Below are positions 10,993 to 30,137 of a stretch of DNA of 42,476 nucleotides, in pieces. The position numbers and the translations under genes are program-made. The stretch comes from Chrysomallon squamiferum (lineage: Eukaryota; Mollusca; Gastropoda; Neomphalida; Peltospiridae): NCBI GenBank assembly GCA_012295275.1, contig CM022674.1, positions 16,897,421 to 16,939,896 of the forward strand. The letters are read 5' to 3'. Positions within the stretch are counted from its first letter, which is position 1. Every line of letters starts with the position of its first letter. The notes under the pieces were generated by a model, which made no database searches, was not told the DNA's origin, and saw nothing but the letters and a program-made list of their open reading frames with translations.

Positions 10993-11319
10993 CTGCATTT
11001 CCGCTGTATTTTTCCACTGATAACCGGTAAAAATCAGCTTCTCCAGTTATTGAGACATTTTTGTAGATAACAAACTCGTGTTTCCTTCGAAATCTTCCAA
11101 GTCATTTCTCAGATCGTAGTAACCCTGACTGGTCAACCGATGTATGTTCTCATTGTCTGGCAAGATAAATCATCGATGATCGATAAATCCACTGTTCAAC
11201 GAATGGACATTATATTTGAATAATAAATGAATCTTTTATTTGTGAACTTACTCAGTTAATTCTCTAACTCTTTAATATACTTATTTTAATTATTTTTTAC
11301 AATTACCTACCTAACCAGA

Positions 11320-11380
<61 letters not shown>

Positions 11381-12160
11381 AAACGTTCATGAATAAAACC
11401 TAGCGAAAAGGAAAACAAATAGACAAAACACAGAGAAAATATAAAAATATATCAACTGAAAACGATAAAAAATAATAATAATAATAAAAGTATTGCTAAA
11501 ACTTACAAGCCAACCGCTATCATTGTCAGATATTTCGCAGTCCGCCCTCATTGGGCTGTCGTTGTCACGTGGTACAATTGCATAAACTCCGCTTGTTTTA
11601 CCTCCATTCATAATTATCTCTACACAGTCAGATGGAACACTTTCTGAAATAAGGATGATGTGAGTTTATAAATTCAGTATGAATGCATAATTCAGGAGTA
11701 AAAACATGCAAATAAATCCATATATAAACAGATAGACTTACTAACAAACGCACCTACATATGAGCAAAACAATTCGTATTTTTGTAAATGTATTTGTATA
11801 TAAGTAAACAAACAAACCACAACTTACCATAAGATTCTGTTTCTGTCTCACTAACAAACGAAAGAGAAGTCAATGGTTCACTGTACAGATAACAGATGCC
11901 GTTGCCGCTGTTGTAGATGAAACCTCTTTAGCCGACGTAGTCGGAACATTCTGTGACGCAGTAGTCTTTACTGGACACTTTCAATTCATTTGAAATGTCT
12001 TCTGCAGGTTTCTTATCGTTGTAATGTGGTAACTTTCGAAAAGTCTTACGAGTGCTAAGCTCGGAATTGGAAAAAGAAACAACGATTATCAAATATGCTA
12101 TAACACAGCATATTATCCCATTTCATAAACGATATGTTGAAATTCAGATATATGTATTCA
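10993..12160 (-). pseudogene. FReD copy D (minus strand), four exons, broken
   Basis: Exon 1 (about 12119-11828) keeps YLIIVVSFSNSELSTRKTF and CVTECSDYVG, then TAA (11928-11930), RGFIYNSGNGICYLYSEPL. A 22-nt deletion removes the start codon region used by copy A. Exon 2 (11643-11507) is intact: SDCVEIIMNGGKTSG, AIVPRDNDSP, DCEISDNDSGWL. Exon 3 is reduced to GAATTCTGGTTAG at about 11312-11324, the rest replaced by a GA/CT tract. Exon 4 (11156-10993) reads NENIHRLTSQGYYDLRNDLE, then loses one base and continues out of frame as VIYKNVSITGEADFYRLSVE. It is the inverted counterpart of copies A-C. Confidence 0.85.
11324..11376. repeat. (GA)n microsatellite replacing most of FReD exon 3 in copy D
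   Basis: About 26 GA units that run directly into the last 13 nt of exon 3. In copy A the corresponding (CT)n lies in intron 2, well before exon 3. Copy D has lost the intron end and most of the exon, fusing the microsatellite to the exon remnant. Confidence 0.9.
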
Positions 12161-12310
12161 GAACTAAATTAGTCTACTTATATAACACGGTTTTACTCGT
12201 CATTTCACAGAGCCAAATAAAATATGAATTTGTTCTACTAATGTTTCCAAGACACTGTGTCTACCAAACTGAACTCTTCAAATACATTAACTGTGTGACA
12301 CAATTTTCAG
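12150..12310 (-). promoter_or_regulatory. FReD copy D promoter with TATA box
   Basis: On the minus strand GTTATATAAG (plus coordinates 12177-12186) is preceded by the same block as copy A: GTGTCACACAGTTAATGTATT, GACACAGTGTCTTGGAAACA, ATTTTATTTGGC, GTAAAACC. The match to copy A is as close as, or closer than, that of the exons. Confidence 0.55.
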
Positions 12311-12477
12311 TCCAGAGCAGAAATATTTCATTCTGTAAAATAAAACCTTTTTTAAAATAATTCCTATTGATCTGTGTACTTGTTTTTGATTTAGTTCTCT
12401 ATTTGTTTCAGTTATTTTGTTGTTTTTGTTGTTCTTACTGTTCATATATTTTATTAATATATATTTGTGGGTAGATG

Positions 12478-12565
12478 ACAAATGTCGTGCTTCCTCTAAA
12501 ATCTTCCAAGTCAATTTTTAGATCGTAGTAACCCTGTCTGGTCAACCGATGTATGTTTTCATTGC
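12478..12565 (-). pseudogene. FReD exon 4 fragment (second truncated copy)
   Basis: After the acceptor TTGCCAG the minus strand reads NENIHRLTRQGYYDLKIDLE and DFRGSTTFVIY, then breaks off into AT-rich sequence. It equals the first ~30 codons of the 54-codon exon 4. Its nearest relative is the fragment at 12838-12935 (both have DFRGSTTF instead of DFEGNT). Confidence 0.8.
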
Positions 12566-12837
12566 CTGGCAAGATAAATCAGACAGATAATCGATAAATA
12601 CTTCGTTCAATGAATAAGCATATATCGAGATATTTATCTAATTTTTGTTTGTCTGTTTCCTTCTTCGCTTGTTTCTTTGTTTCTTTCCTTCTTTCACTCT
12701 TTTATCTGGATTCACTGCTTTTAACAATATTGTTCTTTTTGTTGTTGTTGTTGTTGTTTTTGTGTTCTGTTTTTGATCTTACTCATTCACAAACATACGC
12801 AGATACATACATGCACATATATACACACACACAATTT

Positions 12838-12935
12838 TTGTAGATGGCAAAATGTCGTGCTTCCTCTAAAATCTTCCAAGTCAGTTTTTAGATCGTAGAA
12901 ACCCTGTCTGGTCAATCGATGTACGTTCTCATTTC
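12838..12935 (-). pseudogene. FReD exon 4 fragment (first truncated copy)
   Basis: Minus strand: NENVHRLTRQGFYDLKTDLE and DFRGSTTF, then a frameshift and a junction into a (TG)n/(AC)n tract at about 12817-12838. The acceptor context (CCAGG) is retained. Together with 12478-12565 it shows local duplication of a half exon 4. Confidence 0.8.
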
Positions 12936-13159
12936 CTGGCAATACAAAAATCAGATCGATAATCGTTCAATGAACCATAAAATATCGAGATATTTTATTG
13001 TATTTTATTTATTATTATTTGTTTTATTCTTATTATTATTCTTATTACTATTATCATCATCATCATCATCATCATCCTCATAATCTTCAAATGTGCATTA
13101 AGTTATTTTTAAAGGAATACATTTCGTTTTTACTTTTCTTCTTAATGATTCTCTTTCGT

Positions 13160-13220
13160 ATATGTCGACATACACAAACACACACACACACAAATACACA
13201 CACACAAACACACACATTCA
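13160..13220. repeat. (CA)n-rich microsatellite in FReD intron 3
   Basis: Alternating CACACA and CAAACA tracts in the minus-strand intron between exon 3 (13306-13402) and the truncated exon 4 copies. A (CAT)n run lies at about 13054-13077. Confidence 0.85.
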
Positions 13221-13305
13221 CACCTTTTGATACATTATATTTGTGATTCCATCCCTTAACTCACTTTTTTATGAATATTTTCATTATTAATCATTAATTA
13301 CTTAC

Positions 13306-13402
13306 CTAGCCAGAATTCGTTAGTTAATGAACCAAATCCGTCTCTGTATTCTTGCCACATTCTGTAGAAATTATCTGATCCGTCCGTCCGTCTCTGAAAT
13401 AC
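13306..13402 (-). CDS. FReD exon 3, intact (copy E)
   Basis: Acceptor GATGTTTAG then [29 protein letters not shown] and FWL, ending G at a perfect donor GTAAGT. The exon is 97 nt, phase 0 in and phase 1 out, exactly what exon 4 needs. It matches the conserved fibrinogen-domain core (DGS..FYR.W..Y..GFG.L..EFWLG). No exon 1 or 2 for this copy lies on its 5' side; the region upstream holds a Tc1-like relic and another exon 4. The exon is open, but it sits in a fragmentary gene that is probably not functional. Confidence 0.75.
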
Positions 13403-13557
13403 CTAAACATCAAAAGAAGAATAGAAAAGAATTAGTTAAAAAGACAAAAATAGTTCGACACACAATAAAACGCACATCAATAAAGCGAAGCGAAAAGGAA
13501 GAAAACAGAAAAAACAGAGAGAAAAAACCCAATAACAATGGATGAAATGAAAAAATA

Positions 13558-13940
13558 GTAGAATTCATAAAGCCGATTCCTGACTGTCGTGTAGGACATG
13601 GTTCTCAATGCTAAGCACTGTTGGTTTAAAGATGTGGTTGAGACTCATGATCGACATCTAACAAGTCTCAACAATTCTCTCTCCTCTCTTATTGTTGTCT
13701 TACAGGGTTTCCCATGTCTTCTACGATCTTTAGAAACCTGTTATGGACGCTCTGTGTTTTGTTTAATAGTCTTGAAATGATGGATATACTGCGTCCAAGT
13801 TAACATTCGAATAGTTTGATGAGAATTCCTGCATCTCTCATGCCAATCAGTTGCCACATTGTAGTCTCACAACGTACAACGTGCCAATTCACTACAGTTG
13901 TGGTTCTGAATATTCGGAGCAAACTGACAAGTCAGAAAGT
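13558..13940 (-). mobile_element. Tc1/mariner-like transposase relic
   Basis: Minus strand, with frameshifts: MWQLIGMRDAGILIK, a stop, LGRSISIISRLLNK, then KDRRRHGKPCKTTIREER and finally TTVRNRLYEF. These follow the order of the N-terminal helix-turn-helix region of Tc1-type transposases (..IGM.DAG..., ...RLGRS.S.VSRLL.., DR.RSGRP..TT..EDR, ..TVRNRL.E). Only the DNA-binding part remains; the catalytic DDE part is missing. The right edge, CAGTTTGCTCCGAATATTC, may be the terminal repeat because it recurs at the edge of the 10.6-kb relic. Both relics lie downstream of a FReD exon 4. Confidence 0.7.
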
Positions 13941-14252
13941 AATCACTATAAACTTGATTACTGTTTACATCAACAAAACAATATTTTTTTTTTCTAAATA
14001 TAGATATGAACTGTTTACAGATAATTTTAATATACAGTTATATTAATCGATTATTTTTATTGTTATTGTTCTGGTTGTTTAGAATTATATACATTTATTT
14101 TAGAAATGAAATAGAATTGTATGTATTTGGTTATTTATATATTCATTCATTCATTCATTTATTTTACTTTTTGTTACTTTGTTTAATTTTTTAAAATTCT
14201 TCTTATCATTAGTATGATTTCTGTTGTTGTTGTTGTATTTATTTCAAATTAC

Positions 14253-14417
14253 CTGCTCTTTTCTTATATTTTTCTAGTGATAAGTGATAAAAATTATCTT
14301 CTCCAGTTATAAAGACATTTTTGTAGACAGAAAAAGTCGTGTTTCCTTCAAAATTTTCCAAGTCAATTTTCAGGTTGTAGTAACCCTCACTGATCAACCG
14401 ATGTATGTTCTCACTTG
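14253..14417 (-). CDS. FReD exon 4, intact (copy F)
   Basis: 165 nt, phase 1 in and phase 1 out, with donor G|GTAATT. It encodes SENIHRLISEGYYNLKIDLE, NFEGNTTFSVYKNVF, ITGEDNFYHLSLEKY, KKRA. This fits the fibrinogen C-terminal domain region EN.H.LT..G.Y.LR.DLEDFEG...YA.Y..F.... It is the only full-length, unbroken exon 4 in the window. Its upstream (higher-coordinate) side is LINE sequence, so exons 1-3 of this copy are missing. The intron around AATCGATAAATCCACTGTTC upstream of it is shared with copy D. Confidence 0.75.
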
Positions 14418-14639
14418 CTGGCAAGATAAATCAGATTGATAATCGATAAATCCACTGTTCAACGAATGGACATTATATTTGTTTGTATGATCTGTTTTCA
14501 CTGATTTTACCAAAATGATGTTGATTTTTCGCTCATTTTCTTAATCACCCACACGCACATAAACGCACACACAAACACACAAACACACATCTTTTGATAT
14601 ATTATATTTGTGAACTCACCCACTTAACCTACCAACGTT

Positions 14640-14801
14640 ATGCACAGTTCTTGATTTTATACCGTCGTACATATTAATTGTTTTTCTGAAACATTTCCCA
14701 TTAATATCGTAACTTAATAGTTTTTGTCATGAAGCAAAAGGTCAAACACAATCAAAGGCTTCTTCAAAATCTCTAAAAACACAGTACATACTTTTACCTG
14801 T
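14640..14801 (-). mobile_element. LINE reverse-transcriptase fragment
   Basis: Minus strand reads YCVFRDFEEAFDCV, a stop, then INGKCFRKTINMYDGIKSRT, the RT region around the first catalytic Asp (F.DF..AFD.V) and the following helix. It closely parallels the neighbouring fragment 14802-15130, so two copies of the same segment lie head to tail. Confidence 0.75.
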
Positions 14802-15130
14802 TTAAATATACTGGAAATAAAAAATGTGAAAATTCTCTCCTTGGCTTATTCCAATATTGCGAAAAAAATATTCTGATACAATTCTTGATTTTATACCGTC
14901 GTATATTTTAAATATTATTCTGAAACATTTCCCATTAGTATCTTGATTTTTTTGCCATAAATGAATAGGCCCTACAGATTCAAACACATTTTGAAAATCG
15001 ATAAAAGAATAGTATATATTTTTTTCGTTCTCTTTACTAATTCAAATAAAGTTTGTACTACAAAAACGTTATCAGTTGTAGAGTAATCTTATCGAAAGCC
15101 AGACTGACTTTTTCCCAGTAATTCAACTTG
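14802..15130 (-). mobile_element. LINE reverse-transcriptase fragment
   Basis: Minus strand reads KIYYSFIDFQNVFESV, LWQKN, GKCFRIIFKIYDGIKS, YFFRNIGISQGENF, corresponding to the RT palm from the first catalytic Asp to the GVRQG.NLSP motif (here GISQGENF). Stops precede and follow. It belongs to the same family as 32090-33040, which repeats the DGIKSRI and RQGENV stretches. Confidence 0.75.
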
Positions 15131-15870
15131 ATCAGGGAAAAACGTTAGACAACAAGATGATGATGATGCGACGATATTGACGATGAAATTAATAAGAAAA
15201 ATAATCAGAAAGATGTAAATATGAAAAACGTAAATCATTAATTATTGTTACTGTTCTGTCAAAGAGATGGCTATAACTTATTTAATAATGATCATTTATG
15301 TTACTGTGGTTGTACTGAAGATTTTAGAAACCGATTCTTCCTACGCTTTATTTAAATATATCTATGTACCCATCCATATAGACTATTATACTTACATTAA
15401 TAACCTACCTACCTACTTAAATATCTTCACACATGTACACATACGTACGTACTTGCAGAGACACATATTTACGTATGTAGTGACATCATACCGACAACCA
15501 CACATACATAGTTTTATACGTACTTAATACATTATCTGTACACACATTATATACATATATGCATACATATATATATACAAAAATGCATGAATATAGACAT
15601 ACATATATTCCAATTCTCTATTTAGAAGACCAATACTCTAATTAAATTATTTTATAGAGATAACTGGAATATTCTAACACATAAAATAAATAGTATGAAA
15701 TAAATAATTCACTTGTTTTCGTGTTAACTTAATACTCATTAGTAAAAAAAGCATAAACCTGTACAAGTGTGTTTGAGTCTGTGGATATGGGGTGGGTAGT
15801 TCGATGGATATATTGGTTCATAGATCTAAAGAGGGATTGTTGAAATCCTGCAAAGTAAAGAATTGTTTTA
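15131..15870. other. No confirmed gene; possible signal-peptide ORF at 15267
   Basis: The ATG at 15267 (context GAGATGGCT) opens MAITYLIMIIYVTVVVLKIL followed by ETDSSYALF, which would work as a signal peptide. It could be the first exon of the kinase receptor downstream, but no clear donor or joining exon was found and downstream residues become low-complexity. The rest is AT-rich with ACATAC-type repeats (15420-15610). Confidence 0.25.
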
Positions 15871-16100
15871 TTTTTAAACAGTATACACTTACAAATATAT
15901 TAATAAAATAAAAGAACAGTAACAGCAACAAAAGCAAAAAAAGAACTGCAAAAGAAATTAAAAACAAATAAACAAAATATCCACATAAACAATCCCTAGC
16001 AACAAAAACCAATAATCATACAGCAACAAAAATACCAAAACAGAACAAACCTTACGCCCAAAACCAATATCTGAAGCAAGACAGAAAGAAACAAGAAATC
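15870..16100. repeat. Dispersed repeat copy
   Basis: TATACACTTACAAATATAT plus AATAAAATAAAA.AACAGTA recurs at 39658-39690, and the CGCCCAAAACCAAT block recurs reversed at 7853-7960. Low-complexity A-rich interior. Probably a decayed non-autonomous element of unknown class. Confidence 0.45.
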
Positions 16101-16439
16101 AAGCAGAGGCAGAAGCAAAAGGAAGATATGAGAAATTCTGCTAGTTCAGCAAGCGTAGATATTAAGTTTTTAAAGACGAACAAATCATAATTCAAATGAT
16201 CATTTCCCTGACGACTATTAAACGAATAAACAATTCTGTTCGGCTACTATTTCTTTCAGTTGAATTCAAAGAATCAATACGAATTACACAAAAACCCATA
16301 ATCACTGCATTATTAATTACATTACCCATATTCATTGTAACATCAAAAACTAGTTTGCCAAATCTGACTACCATACTATTTGGCTTCTGTATGTTTCGGC
16401 TGAAGTGAGACATGCTGCAGGAGTTCTTAAAAAGGTTTT

Positions 16440-16690
16440 ATGTAACACAGAATGAACTATTTCTGTTCTGGACTGTCACACGGTTAATATATTCGATATG
16501 CTCAGTTCAGTAGTGACAAAGTCTTGGAAACATTAATAGAAGAAATTAATAGTTTATTTGGCCGTGTGAAATAACGATTAAAATCTCTTATATAATTAGG
16601 TTAATTTTCTTGTGAACAGAGATACATGAAACAGATATCGTTTATAATCAAAAAGGTGTATTGGATAATTCTGTGTTTTAGTATTTCATT
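16440..16690 (+). pseudogene. Orphan FReD promoter and start of exon 1 (copy G)
   Basis: GACTGTCACACGGTTAATAT, GTCTTGGAAACATTAATAGA, TTTATTTGGCCGTGTGAA and TATATAA (about 16589-16595) follow the same order as the copy A promoter. The ATG at 16625 opens MKQISFIIKKVYWIILCFSI, aligned with the copy A signal peptide, and homology stops at about 16690 where LINE-derived sequence begins. The gene body is missing. Confidence 0.65.
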
Positions 16691-17330
16691 ACAAATTCTT
16701 TACTCATTAACTTTTTAATCATATGCAAACAATCTTTGATTTGTTTTTGAATACTTTTTTCAAAAGTCTGTTTTAAATCACTCAATAATAATGATTTTTG
16801 TGAATAAGAAATATTTTTAACTTTTGCATCAAGTGTTGCGTTTGTTTATTATTTTCTAATGGAGAGAAGTTAAAACCAGCTCAATATGTAGTGTTCTGAC
16901 ATTTTTGGTTGGAAGCTTCAATAGAAGATGTTCTAATTTAAATTTGTCTTTAAATATTCTATTGTTAATTCCTTTAGATGACTCACCTTTATATCTATTC
17001 TATTTTTATGAGAATTGATGAGATATAATTCTTACTGCATGTTTCTACCACAAATCATTTACTTGGACACATGATTATATGCAACATAAACACATTCATC
17101 TAGTATACTTTTTCACAGAAGATAATTAACACTTGATACAGCATTTACATTACAGTTGTACGATGACATGTAGAGTACACCAAGAAATGTGTATGGTGTA
17201 TTTAATGTAATGATTGTTATTGTAACACATACAGACAACTGATATCTTTCTAATTCTCCTAAACCAAATAATGTTTCAGTTAACAAACACTATTGAATTA
17301 ACAATTATTTATTCACTATATTCATAAATA
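16690..17330 (-). mobile_element. LINE relic, C-terminal region
   Basis: Minus strand shows SDLKQTFEKSIQKQIKDCL (about 16720-16800), shared with 4610-4720. The blocks at 17040-17280 (for example CATTTACTTGGACACATGAT and ATAAACACATTCATCTA) recur at 32215-32275. Heavily decayed, no open frame of length. Confidence 0.55.
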
Positions 17331-17650
17331 AATTATAATTTATTTTTACTGAGTATAGAGGTAAAAAAGATCTTATTTCTCTGAATATTTGAATTTATGG
17401 TCTTTCAGATTGCTGTATATGCAAATTTAATATTTGTAAATAAAATGAATTTGCTTTTAATGCATATAAATACTTGCTGATATCATTTTTAAATAATAAG
17501 AATTAATTTTTAATGTGTACCATGTTTTATTTATAAATATATATAAAAATAGTTTTGTTGCATTCGATAGATACTGGTCTGATATTTATAAGCATAACAA
17601 CATACTTTTATTTTCATGGTATATAATTTACAAAATTTCATATTTATAAA

Positions 17651-17690
<40 letters not shown>

Positions 17691-17794
17691 AGCATCAAAA
17701 GTAACATTTAAACCAAAATGAGTTTGATGTAAATAAAAAGAATAACATTAATTTATTTATATATTTATGTAAACAATTTTTTTTTTTAATTCAG
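17331..17794. other. Non-genic / probable intron upstream of the kinase exons
   Basis: AT-rich sequence with a (CA)n tract at about 17653-17695 and a T-rich tract directly before the acceptor TTAATTCAG at 17794. No exon recognised. Upstream exons of the kinase gene are expected somewhere 5' of here. Confidence 0.5.
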
Positions 17795-26438
<8,644 letters not shown>

Positions 26439-27430
26439 AGACAAACAAATAATTAATGGTTTGGCCAAGCTGAAGTTCTTGTTCGACATTTTAACATGTG
26501 GAATTGATTGTAAACACGTCGGAGGAAATTGCTGATTAAGAAACTACAGGTTTAAAATTGTTAGTTTAACTTACATGGTTGTATATTGTTTTCTTACTGT
26601 TTTGAAATGATTTATATACAAGTTGTGAATCAGAACATTTGTTTTTCTTCTTCTTTTATTACAGAAACAATAATACTCTTTTTTTTAAATTATTTTATTC
26701 TACATTAAATTGCTCAGTGCATTTAAATATTTCTTGAGTATTATTTTATATTTTTGTTGATGTCCAATCTTAATTAATAATTAAGTATAACAACATAACA
26801 CAGGGTGTAACATTGGTTTGAAATACATATTCATTTCTAACATTATTTCATATAATTTTATTGTCATACTTTGTTAGATGCAATGATAGATGAACCAATA
26901 CAATAAATTAATATCATATAAATATACAGAATGTATGTTTCAGTGTATTCATGTATGAATATATATACTTTATGTCTGTTTTTATGTGCAAACTAATATA
27001 TTTTTTGACTGTTTATTTGTAATTATATGTATCAAATGTTTTGCACCAGCTGGTAAAATCTTTATATAAATTCCTTTGATCAGATGTATATTTAATTAGA
27101 TGTGATTTGTTTAATATTGTCATTATACAATTAATTATGATCACTGTATTATGCATTTGTACACAATAATTATTAACATGTATATTATAATACCATTACT
27201 TTATCAGTGGCTGTGTTATAATATCTGTATGTATTTATACCATTTTAAAGAAAAACAACCCCAAAACCACAATATTCTTAAAATAAAAAGTTTTCTGTCA
27301 CACGCAAGATTTATATTATCAAAGATGTTTATAATTACGTGTGATAATTTTGAGTGTACTTGAAATAAGATTATTTTTCTGTCATATGTTGCAATGTTCT
27401 GCAAGAATTCATTGAAATAAATCACAGTAA
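26439..27430 (+). other. 3' UTR and downstream of the kinase gene
   Basis: After TGA at 26436-26438, AT-rich sequence without further exons. Candidate poly-A signals are AATAAA at about 26902 and 27416. Nothing else recognised. Confidence 0.5.
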
Positions 27431-27502
27431 TCAGTGAATGGAGTTACATTGAAAATGTTCTTTAGAAAATTACGTCATGTGAATCCACATTTTGTGTACA
27501 GG

Positions 27503-27503
<1 letters not shown>

Positions 27504-27569
<66 letters not shown>

Positions 27570-27660
27570 CGTGTGTGTGTGTTTGTGTGTGTGCTTTGAT
27601 GTGTCTATATATATATATATGTATGTATGTATGTTTGTATGTATGTGTGTGTGTCTGTAT
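27504..27660. repeat. (TG)n microsatellite with TATG extension
   Basis: Long TG tract from about 27506 to 27595, then TATATA and GTATGTATG runs. Reading frames of poly-Cys/Val or poly-His/Thr across it are artefacts. Confidence 0.95.
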
Positions 27661-27664
27661 ATTT

Positions 27665-28960
27665 GTGTATATATGTCCTTTAGTGGGATCCGAGGAGGAC
27701 CGGATGGGAAACACTGCGTTAACGTAATAAGTGTAAACAATAGAAAATATGAAGACCTACATTGCATGGCAGATATTTTTATTGTGTGCAGTGTTAGCTT
27801 ATGTTTTCCATGATAAGAATTTATGTTATTTACACAGTATATAAGTTAGCTTTGTTTCTACTGTTTTGTTTAAAGGTAAATATTCGTGGTTTACACTGTA
27901 GTTGGATATATAAAAATATAACGTTGTTCTTATTGTCATATGTTAACATAAATATAACTTTGTTTATTTTTCCAATAGCTTATCGTAGAATATAACTTGT
28001 TAATTTTTTCAATAAATCTTTAGAATATGTTTAATAGTTTTACTGTTAATCCAAAATTTATCAATATTTGTTTTATTTTTTGCCCTTTCCCGCTAATAAT
28101 GCTTGTCCCAGTTCATCGAATACTGCAGGTATGTAATAAATATTTTAGGAAAATGTCTAAGTGAATTATACCGTACTAACCACTGGGAGTGATGTGTACT
28201 CAAGGACCGTCTGTTGGTGATAGGTCACGTGACATTGGCAACGGAGTGCGCCTCAAAATGAACGAGGTAGGTGATTATTTTTTCGAGTTCTGGCCTTAAA
28301 TCAATAAATCTTGAAAACATTTATATTATCACCTACTTCAAGTTTAGTCTATTAGTGTCTTTATTCAGTTTTAAAACATCTAATGTGTGTATTGTATTTA
28401 AAGAACGGCCCACGAGAATCAGCTGGTAGTCATACTTTTCTGCAAACCCAAGTGTTACATTATTCAGTTTAATTATTAATGCATTTAATATTAAATAGAA
28501 ATTTTTATGTAGATATTAACGAGAATAATTAGTATAAATGCTTGTAAATTTTGGTTCAAGGATCCAAGAACATCGGTCTAGTCTCAGTGAATGCGCTGTG
28601 CAAATTGCTGCTGACTTAGTGCTGGTGACCACCGTGTTATACTGTGATAACATACCACAAAAGTAACTGATTTAATCGATTGGTTTGATGCAGAGTACAC
28701 AAAAAGGACCACTACGACTATCTCATAATGTTTACAAAACGTTCAATAATGATTGTAGAAACCAGAACAGTACTATGCACTGCAGACAACTCTGTGACGA
28801 CTGATCAGATGAGAAAAAAATCTTGACTTAAGTCAGAAAATGCTGAAATGAAAAAAGTGTTCAACTGGTATAGTCACCAAAGACAACATCAAAGACACGG
28901 TTGATGTATATAAAAAGAGTAATGTATTGTTTCGAAGTTACAAAGGTATGGAACAGAGGA
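27665..28960. other. No confirmed gene; possible promoter/leader near 28190-28275
   Basis: A short GC-richer block holds the E-box-like GTCACGTGAC at about 28223-28232, and AAAATGAACGAG|GTAGGT at about 28256-28273, which could be a first exon with a donor. No coding sequence beyond M-N-E supports it. The rest is AT-rich with no recognised feature. Confidence 0.25.
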
Positions 28961-28984
28961 TACCATGTACTCCTGATAACCGAA

Positions 28985-29075
28985 CACACTTATTATGATA
29001 TACCGGGGAGCGAAACCAGTACCTACCAGCCTGTTAGCAAATAGCTTAACCACTGCGCCAACAAGGCCGGTATTA
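28985..29075 (-). mobile_element. tRNA-derived SINE head
   Basis: Minus strand reads GGCCTTGTTGGCGCAGTGGT (A-box-like TGGCGCAGTGG) and, about 35 nt further on, TACTGGTTTCGCTCCCC (B-box-like GGTTTCGCTCC). The spacing and boxes fit a pol III tRNA-type promoter. The stem pairings of a true tRNA are not convincing and there is no CCA-end context, so a SINE is the better reading. Confidence 0.6.
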
Positions 29076-30060
29076 TCATTGTCATCTGTAACTACATGTA
29101 TAATTTCTTCGTTTAATAAAATGGCCATACTTGATACTTTAGCAAAAATCGCACCCTAACTACGTTTTTGTTTCGTTGATTGATTACTCTACATTAAGAT
29201 TGTGTCATGATGTGTGCGTAGGTTATGCATATTCATTTTTATTATGAAATGTCCTGTCGGATTCACTCTTGAAATTGTTGAATTAGATTTAGAAGCCTAT
29301 AATTCATCCAAAAAGATATAACATTACATATTGATATACATTCATTTTATTTTACTTTATTTATTATTTAAACATTTAAGTGATCACCATTTGGATCAAT
29401 CTGGAAGAGCGAAATGAAAACCCAAAATAAATCGCTCGTCATTCACACCATTATCTTGGCAGCTGGGCGAACACTTGGAGTGAAGTCTGAATGACATCGT
29501 TTTAACGAATCGAAGATTACATAACACATTAGAGAAGGAATAGACTGTTGTAGATGAGATACTAATAATCACCGTCATGAAATCGTGTCTGAACATTTAT
29601 TGTGTTTTAAGACTAACAGACGTTTGTGAACAGCAATAACGTGTCAGCTCCTGGCCACTTTTTTTGTGAATACAAAATACTTTTAACTTTTGAATCAAGT
29701 GGTACTTGTGTTTATTAATAACCAATGGAAAGAAAGTGAAACTAGTGTAAAATAAAAGTATTTATTCACAATATTTGTGAATGCGATGTTGCAGTTGAAG
29801 TTTACTCCTGTTTTATATCCACAAGCGGATTTCCTTAAGTGGCGGAGACTTTAAGACTGTCAATGTGGAAAATCCTGGATGCTCTGATTCTTCCAGGAAA
29901 CTCTCCAGAAGTCCATCTGTCTCTGTCTCTGTTACTATGTGAATGAAACCTGTTTAGAAGCCTAAATAAAATTAATTATGAAATTTTAATTCGCAGTTAG
30001 TGCCTGCATATACTTATATAACATAACGTTGTTTTACAAATTTAAGCTTACTTTAAACTG
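29076..30060. other. No confirmed gene; LINE-related scrap at about 29665-29765
   Basis: CTTTTAACTTTTGAATCAAG and GTGAAACTAGTGTAAAATAA recur near 4700-4780 and partly near 16815-16870, so this is a piece of the same LINE family or its flank. Open frames at 29396-29596 (minus) and 29830-29950 (plus) were examined and could not be assigned. Confidence 0.4.
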
Positions 30061-30076
30061 ATACAGCACCAAAAAA

Positions 30077-30137
30077 GGAAACCGTTGATAAACCATACAT
30101 CATTTGCTGCAGAATCATCTGCAGAAAATAAATATTT
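30077..30137 (+). other. Possible stalk exon upstream of the transmembrane exon
   Basis: The frame HQKRKPLINHTSFAAESSAE, NKYFP lies between a candidate acceptor (ACTGATACAG) and a donor CCAG|GTATTA with phase 1. The phase agrees with the following transmembrane exon. Agreement of one phase is weak evidence, and no conserved domain is visible. Confidence 0.25.

Noticed and set aside
16192-16413. Overlapping open frames on both strands of about 70 codons
   Set aside because: No domain, splice context or homologous copy recognised; length is compatible with chance.
27462-27767. Minus-strand frame starting MQCRSSYFLLFTLITLTQC, signal-peptide-like
   Set aside because: It runs into (CA)n after about 40 residues and no donor or partner exon was found.
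28985-29075. A functional tRNA gene
   Set aside because: A and B boxes are present but the acceptor and arm stems do not pair convincingly; a tRNA-derived SINE explains it better.
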